NCBI GenBank assembly: GCA_963815125.1
Contig: CAWFFM010000002.1
Coordinates: forward strand, 310,001-374,000
Reading direction: 5' to 3'
Origin: Actinocatenispora sp963815125
Lineage (GTDB): Bacteria > Actinomycetota > Actinomycetes > Mycobacteriales > Micromonosporaceae
DNA length: 64,000 nt
The translations under genes and the position numbers were made by a program. Positions 39,453 through 47,613 of this stretch are shown here, piece by piece (positions within the stretch are counted from its first letter, which is position 1; each line of letters opens with the position of its first letter). The notes under the pieces were generated by a model that had not been told where the DNA came from, searched no databases, and was given only the letters and a program-made list of their open reading frames with translations.

Positions 39453-40504
39453 GGTGTGAGATGTTTCCGGGAGTCCCGACGGGTGCCGGGATCCCCAGCG
39501 CGCGGCGGGCAGCCGCAACTGGAGCGCAGTACCAGGCTGGTCGGTAGCACCTCGTCAGCTCCGGTGTCGGTGCCGTTGCGGATGATCTCGCACAGTGCCC
39601 GGACACAACGTGCGCCCAGCTCGCGCATCGGCTGCCGGATCGTGGTCAGCCCCGGCGCGGTCAGCGCGGCCGTGGGCAGATCGTCGAAGCCGGTGATCGC
39701 CACCTCGCCGGGCACCGAGATGCGCCGGCCGAGGGCGGCGACCAGGACACCGAGTGCCGTCTCGTCGTTGACGCAGACTACGCCGCGGGGTCGTGGCCCC
39801 TGGTCGAAGAGGATGTCGGCGGCGAGCAGACCGCCGGACTGGTCGTGTCCGACCCGTACGGGTGCCTCCGGCACCGGACGCCCGGCGTCGCGGTGGGCTG
39901 CTTGGAAGCCTTCCCACCGTGCCTGGCCGTCGGGGGAACCGCCGGGGCTGCCCACGAAGGCGAGCCGGTCGTAGCCGTGCCCGGTGAGCAGATGGGTGGT
40001 CAGCGCGCGTACCGCCTCGACGCTCTCGGTACGTACGGTGACCACGCCGGGTCGTTGGGTGCCGGCGAGCTGGACCACCGGACAACCCCGGGTGGTCAGC
40101 GCGTTCACCACCCTGTCGGGCACACTGCCGCCGAGTACGGCGATGCCGTCGACCCGGTCGGCCATGTCGAGGACGAGGTCGTGGGATTCGCGCAGCAGAT
40201 GGGTGCCGAGGATAAGCACCGACAGTCGGGAGGCGACGGCTTCCTCTTCGAAACCGGCGATGACCGCGGAATGGTAGGGCCCGGACAGTCCGGGCAGCAC
40301 CACGCCGATGGCGTTGTGTCGGCGCTCGACCAGTGCCCGTCCGAAGTGGCTGGGCCGGAACCCGAGTTCGGCGATGGCCGCGACGACCCGTTCCCGGGTC
40401 CGCGCCGATACCTGGCCGACGCCGCGGGCCACCCGGGAGACGGTGGCGGTGGACACGCCCGCGTGGGCCGCCACTTCCTCCAGAGTTACCCCCTTCTTGT
40501 GCAT
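39422..40504 (-). CDS. LacI-family transcriptional regulator
   Basis: A 360-residue repressor. The N-terminal HTH VTLEEVAAHAGVSTATVSRVA is followed by the hinge and a periplasmic-binding-protein-like sugar sensor domain with GIAVLGG, GYDRLAFVG and AITGFDDLP. AGGAGG lies six bases before the ATG. It is divergent from GH35 and leads the transporter genes, and tandem LacI-type palindromes lie directly upstream. This is strong evidence that it represses both arms until a sugar inducer binds. The inducer is probably a product of the GH35/GH39 enzymes. Confidence 0.95.
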   Translation of the reverse strand: MHKKGVTLEEVAAHAGVSTATVSRVARGVGQVSARTRERVVAAIAELGFRPSHFGRALVERRHNAIGVVLPGLSGPYHSAVIAGFEEEAVASRLSVLILGTHLLRESHDLVLDMADRVDGIAVLGGSVPDRVVNALTTRGCPVVQLAGTQRPGVVTVRTESVEAVRALTTHLLTGHGYDRLAFVGSPGGSPDGQARWEGFQAAHRDAGRPVPEAPVRVGHDQSGGLLAADILFDQGPRPRGVVCVNDETALGVLVAALGRRISVPGEVAITGFDDLPTAALTAPGLTTIRQPMRELGARCVRALCEIIRNGTDTGADEVLPTSLVLRSSCGCPPRAGDPGTRRDSRKHLTPHLRTTTPLS

Positions 40505-40533
40505 TCATCACCTCCTGAGTATCTTCGGAGTAG

Positions 40534-40570
40534 CTGTAAGCGTTTACAGCAAGCGTTTACAGGACTGTAA
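40534..40570. promoter_or_regulatory. LacI-type operator cluster over the GH35 promoter
   Basis: CTGTAAGCGTTTACAG (40534-40549) is a LacI-family operator with TGTAA/TTACA arms. A second half-site CAAGCGTTTACAG (40550-40562) follows, and TTACAG-GA-CTGTAA (40557-40570) is another palindrome. For the rightward gene, TTTACA (40543-40548), a 17-base spacer and TGTAAT (40566-40571) form a near-consensus -35/-10 pair lying within the operators. Bound repressor would block it directly. Confidence 0.85.
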
Positions 40571-40619
40571 TGCTGGCGACCCCTGGTCGCAACCCCCGAT
40601 ATCGGACGAGGTCACTGGA

Positions 40620-43016
40620 ATGATCGAGCTGCAACGCCGGCAGATCCTCATCGACGGGACGCCGCACATCGTGATGTGCGGCGAGGTCCATTACTTCCGA
40701 CTGGACCGGTCGCAGTGGGCCGACCGGGTACGGGCACTCAAGGACGTCGGTTGCACCGCCGTCGCCACCTACATCCCCTGGCTCTACCACGAACTGCCGG
40801 ACGGCAGCATCGACGTCACCGGCCGCAGCCGGCCCGAGCGCGACATCGCGGCCTTCATCGACCTGTGCCGCGACGAAGGGCTGTGGTTCGTCGCCCGACC
40901 CGGACCGTTCGTGATGGCGGAGCTGAAGAACGAAGGTCTGCCCTACCGGATCTACACCGAACACCCGGAGATCATCCCGGTCGGCTGGGACGCCCGCCCG
41001 GCACCCACCCGTACCGTCGACTATCTGGCGCCCGCCTACCTGGACGAGGTCCGCCGGTGGTACGAGGCGATCATGCCGGTCATCGCCGCCCGGCTGCAGC
41101 CCGCCGGCGGCAACGTGATCGCCGTCCAGCTCGACAACGAGGTCGGCATGCTCGCCTGGGTGAGCAACAGTCCCGACCTGACCGACGACCTGCTCGCCGA
41201 CCTGCTGCGATGGTTGCGCACCGAGCACGGCGACGCGCTGGCGCAGCGCTACCCGGTGGATCTGACCGACCCGAAGGAATGGGGCAGTGCGGTGCGCTCG
41301 CCCCAGGAGTCCTGGGCCGCCGCGCTGCGGATGGATCTCGGCCGCTTCATGCGGGACCGCTTCGCCCGCTACCTGGCGGCGCTACGCGAGTATGCCGAGG
41401 CCGCCGGGGTACGGGAGGTGCCGTTCCTGGTCAACATCCACGGCACCGCCGACGGTGACGGCGCGCCCTTCCCGATCGGCATCAGCCAGCTGGCCGCGAG
41501 CTACGCCGGTATCCCCGGCATGCTCGGCGGTTCCGACCACTACGTCGGCGACATGAACCTCAGCACCACCACCGACCTGTACGTCATCAACGCCTTCCTG
41601 GCCGCGGTCAACGACGCCGACCAGCCGGTCACCTCATTGGAGTTCGAGGCCGGCAGCGGCGACTACGGCGGCGGCCTGGACCTGCAGTACGATCCCTCCA
41701 CAGTGGAGCTGAAGACGCGACTGTTCGTCGCGCAGGGCAACCGGATGATCAACTACTACCTCTTCACCGGCGGCATCAACCCGCCGCTGGAGACACCGGT
41801 CGGTGATGGCAACGACCGGATCGCCTTCACCGGTGAACGGCACGGCACGGCCGCGCCGGTGGGCCCGGAGGGCCAGCGCGGCCTCACCTACGCGCCGACC
41901 GCACGCGCGGTCGCCGCAGTGCGGGCCAACGAGCCGTGGCTGGCCCGGATGCGTGAGGAACACGACGAGTTGACCCTCGGTTTCCTGCCCGACGCCTACC
42001 TGACCGAGTACCACCACCCGGACAGCGCCGTGATGAGTGCCATCGTCGAGGACCTGACCGCGCACCGCGGTGCCGGACCGCGCAAGGCACTGGCCCGCTC
42101 GCTGCTGCTCGCCGGCTACCGGTTCGGCGCCGTCGACCTGCAGCGCACCGGCCCCGACAGCCAGGTTCTGGCCCTGGCCACCGGCACACACCTGGCCGAA
42201 TCGGTGCAGCACCGGCTCGTCGCTCATCTCGACGACGGCGGTGGACTGCTGCTGCTCGGACCGCTGCCGGTACATGACCTGTACGGGCAGCCCTGCACGG
42301 TGCTCGCCGACGCCCTCGGAGTGCGGCCGGGTCGGCTGGTTCGCGGCAGCCACCGCTACTTCCCCTCGGTACGCGCACGCTCCTGGGCCGGGCCGGCACC
42401 GGAGACCAGAGTTGGCTGGCTGCAGGGCATCGAGGTACGGGACGGCGAAACCCTGCTCACCGACGTGTCCGACGACACGACCTGCGGTGTCGAGGTCGTC
42501 CGGGGCAGTGGTCGCGCCGTTGTGTTCACCGCCGAACTGCCCTCCGATCCCCGGCTGCTGCGGGCCGCGGCCGAGCGGCTCGGCGCCACCGCCGGACTCA
42601 CCCACGACGCCGATGTGCCCGGGGTCTTCAGCACCAGTACCGTCGCCGACGATGGAAGCCGGCTGGTGCACCTGCTCAACGTCTCCGGCTACCCGGCCCG
42701 GCTGCGGCCGCGGTGGCAGGGTGAGCCGCTGTTCGATGGTCGGATGCTGGCCCTGGCGCCCCGCACCGGTCGGATGCTTCCGGTGGGTCTGCGCCTGCCG
42801 ACCGCCACCCTGGTCTGGAGCACCGCGGAACTGGTCGGCGTGGACGGGCCGGATCTCCGCTTCGATCTGCTCCAGGACGAGGAGACGATGGTCCTGGAAA
42901 CAGACCGGGAGGTGCGGGCCGACGGCGCGCGACTCCACCGTGACGGCCGCCGGACCAGCATCACCGCACGCCGCAGTGCGATGCCCGCCGGGCCGTTGAC
43001 CGTGACACTGCACTGA
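40620..43016 (+). CDS. GH35 beta-galactosidase-like glycosidase (cytoplasmic)
   Basis: A 798-residue GH35 enzyme without a signal peptide. The TIM barrel opens with GEVHYFRLDRSQW and VATYIPWLYHE. The acid/base is E174 in QLDNEVG, and the nucleophile is E341 in SLEFEAGSG. C-terminal beta domains follow. The family removes terminal beta-linked galactose, or other sugars in some subgroups. The ATG at 40620 starts at the family's N-terminus and follows GAGG; the open frame upstream crosses the operator region and is not coding. GH39 follows 25 bases later. An imported oligosaccharide would be its substrate. Confidence 0.9.
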   Translation: MIELQRRQILIDGTPHIVMCGEVHYFRLDRSQWADRVRALKDVGCTAVATYIPWLYHELPDGSIDVTGRSRPERDIAAFIDLCRDEGLWFVARPGPFVMAELKNEGLPYRIYTEHPEIIPVGWDARPAPTRTVDYLAPAYLDEVRRWYEAIMPVIAARLQPAGGNVIAVQLDNEVGMLAWVSNSPDLTDDLLADLLRWLRTEHGDALAQRYPVDLTDPKEWGSAVRSPQESWAAALRMDLGRFMRDRFARYLAALREYAEAAGVREVPFLVNIHGTADGDGAPFPIGISQLAASYAGIPGMLGGSDHYVGDMNLSTTTDLYVINAFLAAVNDADQPVTSLEFEAGSGDYGGGLDLQYDPSTVELKTRLFVAQGNRMINYYLFTGGINPPLETPVGDGNDRIAFTGERHGTAAPVGPEGQRGLTYAPTARAVAAVRANEPWLARMREEHDELTLGFLPDAYLTEYHHPDSAVMSAIVEDLTAHRGAGPRKALARSLLLAGYRFGAVDLQRTGPDSQVLALATGTHLAESVQHRLVAHLDDGGGLLLLGPLPVHDLYGQPCTVLADALGVRPGRLVRGSHRYFPSVRARSWAGPAPETRVGWLQGIEVRDGETLLTDVSDDTTCGVEVVRGSGRAVVFTAELPSDPRLLRAAAERLGATAGLTHDADVPGVFSTSTVADDGSRLVHLLNVSGYPARLRPRWQGEPLFDGRMLALAPRTGRMLPVGLRLPTATLVWSTAELVGVDGPDLRFDLLQDEETMVLETDREVRADGARLHRDGRRTSITARRSAMPAGPLTVTLH

Positions 43017-43041
43017 CATACACGAGGAAGGGAGGCACACC

Positions 43042-44877
43042 GTGACCGACATCGCCGCGCGGGATGCCCGCGAAGACTGGGAACAGCGCATCTACCGACG
43101 TACCGAGGGCGGCAGTGAGGTCGACTTACGCCTTCCGCCACCAGATGGGCTCACCGCCGTACCGGGGCTCGGCCATGTGGCGCTGCGCTGGGAACCCGTC
43201 GAGGGCGCCGGTGGGTACATCATCTCCCGGTCCGACAGCGCGGACGGGAAGTACGTGGCGCTCGAGCACGGGAACAGCGATGTGCTGCCGGTGCCGGAAC
43301 CGTACTACGCCGATGCCCGGGTGAGCCCCGGCACCACGTACCACTACCGGGTACAGGCGACCGTCGCCGCCGACGTGGAACCCGGTGAGGCCACCGGGTC
43401 GGTCAGTGCGGCGCCGGCCGACCAGCTCACCGCACCGCTGCGGGTCTCGGTGGACACCGCCACGGTGGTCGCCCCGCTGCGCCGGGTCTGGGAGATGGTC
43501 GGTTCGGAACGGCTGTCCCAGCTGTGGCTGGAACACGACGAGGCGGGCAACCCGGTCGGTGCGGAGTTCCGCGCCGCACTCGCCCGTGCCCATGAGGAAC
43601 TGGGTGTACAGCGGGTCCGGGCACACGCCATCTTCCACGACGACGTCGGCGTGTTCCGTTGGCCCGACGGTGAATCCCCGACCTACGACTTCACCGGGGT
43701 GGACCGCATCGTCGACACCCTGCTGGAGGTGGGCGTCCGACCGGTGCTGGAACTCGGTTTCCTGCCCCGGGACCTGGCCAGTGACCCGACCAAGACCACC
43801 TTCCGGTACCGGGGCGTCATCTCCCCGCCGAAGGACTGGTCGGTGTGGGCGGAACTGAACCGTCGGCTCGCCGCGCACCTGGTCGAGCGGTACGGCATCG
43901 ACGAGGTCGCCGGATGGGGCTTCGAGGTGTGGAACGAGCCGAACCTGGAGGTGTTCTGGACCTCGACGAAGGCCGACTATCTGAGGCTGTACGACGAGGC
44001 GGCCCGCGCGGTGAAGTCGGTCGACAGCCGGCTGCTGGTGGGTGGACCGGCCACTGCGGCGTCGGAATGGGTGGAGGACCTCTGCGCGTACTGCGCGGCC
44101 AACGGCACGCCGCTGGACTTCGTGTCCACCCACACGTACGGCAACGCCGCCATCGACGTACATCCGACCCTGCGCCGGCACGGATTCGAGCAGGCGCAGG
44201 TCTGGTGGACCGAGTGGGGGGTCGGGCACACCCACTTCGCGCCGTTGCACGACACCGCGTACGGTGCGCCGTTCGTGCTGCGGGGCTTCAAGTCCGCCCA
44301 GCAGACCGTGGACGCCCTGGCGTACTGGGTGGTCAGCGACCATTTCGAGGAGCTCGGCAGGCCGCCGCGGCTGCTGCACGGTGGCTTCGGCCTGCTGACC
44401 GTCGGCAATCTGCGCAAGCCCCGCTGGTGGGCCGTTGCGCTGGCCGAACAGCTCGGTGACGAGGTGCTGGCCGCCACGGTGACCGGTGACGGTGCGGGCG
44501 GTCTGGTGGACACCTGGGCCACCCGGGCTGCCGACGGCCGGATCGACGTACTGGTCTGGAATGCCGCACCGGACGCCACCCTGTTCGAGGGGGTCGAGGA
44601 ACTGCGCCGTACGGTACGGATCCAGCTCGACGAGCTGCCGGCCGGTGGCTACACCGCGCGACTCGCCCGGGTGGACAATGCGCACTCCAGCCTGGCCAGG
44701 CACGTCGCGGCGGACCTGATCTGGCCGGACGAGCAGGAATGGGCTCGCCTGCGCGAACTCGACAGACTCGACGAGGAGCCGCTCGGCAGCGTCGAACCGG
44801 ACGAGGGCACCGCGGTGTTCGAGGTCGAGGTCCCGATGCCCGGCGTGGTGCGCATCCAGCTGACCCCGCACGACTGA
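43042..44877 (+). CDS. GH39 family glycosidase (beta-xylosidase/iduronidase clan A) with Fn3-like domain
   Basis: A 611-residue clan A glycosidase. Residues ~35-130 look like a fibronectin type III domain (GYIISRSDSADGKY, YHYRVQA). The catalytic barrel has acid/base E299 in EVWNEPNLEVFW and nucleophile E391 in WWTEWGVG, the GH39 arrangement. There is no signal peptide, so it works in the cytoplasm on imported sugar. GTG start after GGAAGGGAGG. Co-transcribed with GH35. Known GH39 activities are beta-xylosidase, alpha-L-iduronidase and a few others; which applies is not clear. A 17-bp terminator follows. Confidence 0.88.
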   Translation: MTDIAARDAREDWEQRIYRRTEGGSEVDLRLPPPDGLTAVPGLGHVALRWEPVEGAGGYIISRSDSADGKYVALEHGNSDVLPVPEPYYADARVSPGTTYHYRVQATVAADVEPGEATGSVSAAPADQLTAPLRVSVDTATVVAPLRRVWEMVGSERLSQLWLEHDEAGNPVGAEFRAALARAHEELGVQRVRAHAIFHDDVGVFRWPDGESPTYDFTGVDRIVDTLLEVGVRPVLELGFLPRDLASDPTKTTFRYRGVISPPKDWSVWAELNRRLAAHLVERYGIDEVAGWGFEVWNEPNLEVFWTSTKADYLRLYDEAARAVKSVDSRLLVGGPATAASEWVEDLCAYCAANGTPLDFVSTHTYGNAAIDVHPTLRRHGFEQAQVWWTEWGVGHTHFAPLHDTAYGAPFVLRGFKSAQQTVDALAYWVVSDHFEELGRPPRLLHGGFGLLTVGNLRKPRWWAVALAEQLGDEVLAATVTGDGAGGLVDTWATRAADGRIDVLVWNAAPDATLFEGVEELRRTVRIQLDELPAGGYTARLARVDNAHSSLARHVAADLIWPDEQEWARLRELDRLDEEPLGSVEPDEGTAVFEVEVPMPGVVRIQLTPHD

Positions 44878-44908
44878 GCAGCCCGGCGGGTCGTTCGGCC
44901 CGCCCCGA

Positions 44909-44953
44909 CCGGCACCGGACTTCCGGGCATGTCCGACGGAAGTCCGGTGCCGG
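44909..44953 (+). terminator. Terminator of the GH35-GH39 operon
   Basis: CCGGCACCGGACTTCCG (44909-44925) and CGGAAGTCCGGTGCCGG (44937-44953) pair perfectly over 17 bp with an 11-base loop, about 30 bases after the GH39 stop. A smaller GGCGGG/CCCGCC stem (44885-44904) precedes it. Confidence 0.75.
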
Positions 44954-45069
44954 AGACGAAAAAACATTCCCGCTCCGGTGGTTCACGCTGTCGATCCGGG
45001 CCCGGTCGGTTCGTATGGAAGGTGAGAGGCGGGCCACCGGCCGGCCACGACAGCGGGGAGGGGACGGCG

Positions 45070-45426
45070 ATGACACAGTATCTGCTCAGTGTGTACCAGC
45101 CGGACAGCAACGGGCAGCTTCCGCCACCGGAGGTGCTGGAGGGCATCTTCCGCAACCTCGAGAAGCTGAACGAGGAGATGAAGGCGGCCGGGGCCTGGGT
45201 GTTCGCCGGCGGACTGTGTGCGCCGAGCACCGCAACCGTCGTACGGCTCGACCGCGACGAGGTGCTCACCACCGACGGGCCGTTCATCGAGGGCAAGGAG
45301 TACCTCGGTGGCTTCACCATCGTCACCGCGCCCGACCTGGACGCGGCCCTGGACTGGGGTCGGAAGCTGACCCGGGCGACCACCCTGCCGATCGAGGTAC
45401 GACCGTTCGACCGGGTCGAGGACTGA
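45070..45426 (+). CDS. DGPF/YCII-domain protein
   Basis: A 118-residue alpha/beta barrel protein of the YCII-related family. The name-giving motif appears as TDGPFIEGKEYLGGF, and the start MTQYLLSVYQP is typical. The ATG follows GGGGAGGGG. It lies five bases before an ECF sigma factor gene. This pairing defines the ECF42 group, in which DGPF proteins are conserved partners and possible targets of the sigma factor. The biochemical activity of DGPF proteins is not established; a ligand-binding or enzymatic role is assumed from the YciI fold. Confidence 0.88.
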   Translation: MTQYLLSVYQPDSNGQLPPPEVLEGIFRNLEKLNEEMKAAGAWVFAGGLCAPSTATVVRLDRDEVLTTDGPFIEGKEYLGGFTIVTAPDLDAALDWGRKLTRATTLPIEVRPFDRVED

Positions 45427-45431
45427 CCGAC

Positions 45432-46661
45432 GTGCCGGTCGTCGGACCCGCGCAGATCGAACGCGTGTTCCGCGCCGAATACGGTCGGGCGGTCGCGGTC
45501 CTGGTCCGCGTCTTCGGTGACATCGACATCGCCGAGGAGGCGGTCCAGGACGCGTTCGCCACGGCGGTCCAGCGCTGGCCGGATACCGGCCTACCGGCCA
45601 GCCCGGCGGGCTGGATCATCACCACCGCGCGCAACCGGGCCATCGACCGACTCCGCCGGGACGCCTCCCGGACCGATCGGCACGCCCAGGCCGCCCTGTT
45701 GTACGTCCGCGACACCTCGACGGTGGAGGGACCCGTGCGCGACGACCGGCTCCGACTCATCTTCACCTGCTGTCACCCCGCACTGGCCACCAACACGCAG
45801 GTCGCGCTCACCCTGCGGCTGCTGGGTGGGCTCAGTACCGCCGAGATCGCCCGAGCCTTCCTGGTCGCCGAGCCGACCCTGGCACAGCGGCTGGTCCGGG
45901 CCAAGGGCAAGATCCGCGATGCGCGGATCCCGTACCGGGTGCCGAAGGAGTCCGATCTGCCGGACCGGCTGCGGGCCGTACTGGCAGTGCTCTACCTCAT
46001 CTTCAACGAGGGCTACACCGCGAGCTCGGGTGAGCATCTGGTGCGGGCGGAACTCTGCGCGGAGGCGATCCGGCTCGGCCGGCTGTTGGCCGAGCTGATG
46101 CCCGACGAGCCGGAGGTACTGGGGCTGTTGGCGCTGATGCTGCTGACCGAGGCCCGTCGCGCGACCCGTACCGGCCCCGACGGTGCTCTGGTGCTGTTGG
46201 CTGACCAGGACCGCAACCGATGGGACCGTCAGCTGATCGCTGAGGGACAGGCGATCGTACGGCGCTGCCTGCGCCGCGGTCAGCCGGGCCCGTACCAGAT
46301 CCAGGCGGCGATCGGTGCCGTGCACAGTGACGCGCCATCTGCCGCCGGCACCGACTGGAGGCAGATCCTCGCGCTGTACGACCAGCTGTCGGTGGTCACG
46401 CCCGGCCCCGTGGTCGCGCTGCACCGGGCCGTGGCGCTGGCCGAGGTGGCAGGCCCGGCCGCAGCCCTGACCGTCGTGGACGATCTCGATCTCGACACCT
46501 ACTACCTGTTCCATGCCGTCCGGGCCGATCTGCTGCGCCGGTTGGGCCGCGACGGTGAGGCCGCCTCGGCGTACGGGGAGGCCATCGCCCGTACCGCCAA
46601 CGCCGCCGAACAGGACTACCTGCGCGGCCGTCGACGGGCCCTGACCGGTTCCGATGTGTGA
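45432..46661 (+). CDS. ECF42-type RNA polymerase sigma factor with C-terminal extension
   Basis: A protein of 409 residues, about twice the size of a usual ECF sigma factor. Region 2 includes RVFGDIDIAEEAVQDAF and GWIITTARNRAIDRLRR. Region 4 includes LRLLGGLSTAEIARAFLV with its HTH. Then comes a ~200-residue extension (NEGYTASSGE, LYDQLSVVTPGPVVALHRAVA, TPR-like helices) that is the hallmark of ECF42 and thought to replace an anti-sigma factor. The GTG at 45432 is five bases after the DGPF stop, with GAGGA inside that gene; the longer upstream frame is excluded by the DGPF gene. The inducing stress is unknown. Confidence 0.9.
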   Translation: MPVVGPAQIERVFRAEYGRAVAVLVRVFGDIDIAEEAVQDAFATAVQRWPDTGLPASPAGWIITTARNRAIDRLRRDASRTDRHAQAALLYVRDTSTVEGPVRDDRLRLIFTCCHPALATNTQVALTLRLLGGLSTAEIARAFLVAEPTLAQRLVRAKGKIRDARIPYRVPKESDLPDRLRAVLAVLYLIFNEGYTASSGEHLVRAELCAEAIRLGRLLAELMPDEPEVLGLLALMLLTEARRATRTGPDGALVLLADQDRNRWDRQLIAEGQAIVRRCLRRGQPGPYQIQAAIGAVHSDAPSAAGTDWRQILALYDQLSVVTPGPVVALHRAVALAEVAGPAAALTVVDDLDLDTYYLFHAVRADLLRRLGRDGEAASAYGEAIARTANAAEQDYLRGRRRALTGSDV

Positions 46662-46689
46662 CCCGCCGTCGATGACGCTGTGATGGCCG

Positions 46690-46717
46690 GGCCGACGCCA
46701 GCCATGTGGTGTCGGCC
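46690..46717 (+). terminator. Terminator after the ECF sigma gene
   Basis: GGCCGACGCCA (46690-46700) and TGGTGTCGGCC (46707-46717) make an 11-bp stem with one G-T wobble and a 6-base loop, 28 bases after the stop codon. Confidence 0.6.
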
Positions 46718-46834
46718 TGAATGCCGTCGACTCCGCCGGTACCGATCCGATCGGCCCTGTTCTGCCGCGGCCCGCCCGGCCTGCCCCGATCACCCCGCAT
46801 GAGGCATGTCGAACCCTGCTTTGACCGATGACGG

Positions 46835-46862
46835 TTGACTAATTTTGAAATCTGGTCAATAG
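46835..46862 (+). promoter_or_regulatory. Promoter/operator upstream of the TetR-P450 pair
   Basis: TTGACT (46835-46840) is a good -35 element, with a weak CAATAG at 46857-46862 as -10. The inverted arms TTGAC (46835-46839) and GTCAA (46855-46859) overlap both, a plausible autoregulatory TetR site. This is the most AT-rich spot in its surroundings. With the -10 only about eight bases from the ATG, the message may be leaderless. Confidence 0.45.
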
Positions 46863-46869
46863 TCATGGC

Positions 46870-47607
46870 ATGCCTGGAAGCGTGGACCACAGTCTCGACT
46901 CCCGTCGGCGGCGCGGTGAACGGATCCTCGACGTGACCGCCGAACTGATCCTCAGCTGGGGATGCCGACGCGTCACCATCGACGAGGTGGCCAAGCGGGC
47001 CGGCGTCGGCAAGGGCACCGTCTATCTGCACTGGAAGGCACGCGACGAGTTGTTCCACGCGGTGCTGATGCGAGAGTCGGCTGCCGTGACCGACGAGATG
47101 CTCGCCCTGATGCGCGCCGATCCGGTCGAGGTCCTGCCGCACCGACTGGTCCGCAACTCCTTCACGCTGAGCATGCGTCGACCGCTGTTGGTGGCCCTGC
47201 TGACCAGGGATACCGATGTCCTCGACCGGATCGTCGAGGTGGACGTGCGCAGTGGTGACACCGGCCTGTCCGAGACCCGTGCATACCTCGATTTGCTGCG
47301 GGAACAGGGCCTGGTGCGTACCGAGCTCGGACGCGATGCCCAGCTCTACGTCATGGAAGTGGTCGGCAGCGGTGCGTTCCTTCTCGAACCCTGGCTGCCC
47401 CGGGCGGTCGCTCTCGACTCTGACGCCCGGGCCGCAACGCTGGAACACCTTGTCCGGACGGCCCTCGAGCCTGCCGGGTCACCGGAGCCGGCCACCCTGC
47501 GCTCCGCGGCGGCCAACATCATCGCGCTGTTCGAACAGCTCCGGGACCGAACCGCGGCGGCGGTACACACACCGCCGGTCGCCGCTGACAGCCGTACGGG
47601 AAAGTGA
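46870..47607 (+). CDS. TetR-family transcriptional regulator
   Basis: A 245-residue regulator with an N-terminal HTH (RILDVTAELILSWG, VTIDEVAKRAGVGKGTVYLHW) and a long helical ligand domain. There is no Shine-Dalgarno sequence before the ATG. The P450 gene follows after 6 bases, so the pair is one transcript and the P450 is the likely regulated target, as often seen for actinomycete TetR-CYP pairs. The ligand is unknown. Confidence 0.9.
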   Translation: MPGSVDHSLDSRRRRGERILDVTAELILSWGCRRVTIDEVAKRAGVGKGTVYLHWKARDELFHAVLMRESAAVTDEMLALMRADPVEVLPHRLVRNSFTLSMRRPLLVALLTRDTDVLDRIVEVDVRSGDTGLSETRAYLDLLREQGLVRTELGRDAQLYVMEVVGSGAFLLEPWLPRAVALDSDARAATLEHLVRTALEPAGSPEPATLRSAAANIIALFEQLRDRTAAAVHTPPVAADSRTGK

Positions 47608-47613
47608 GGAACC

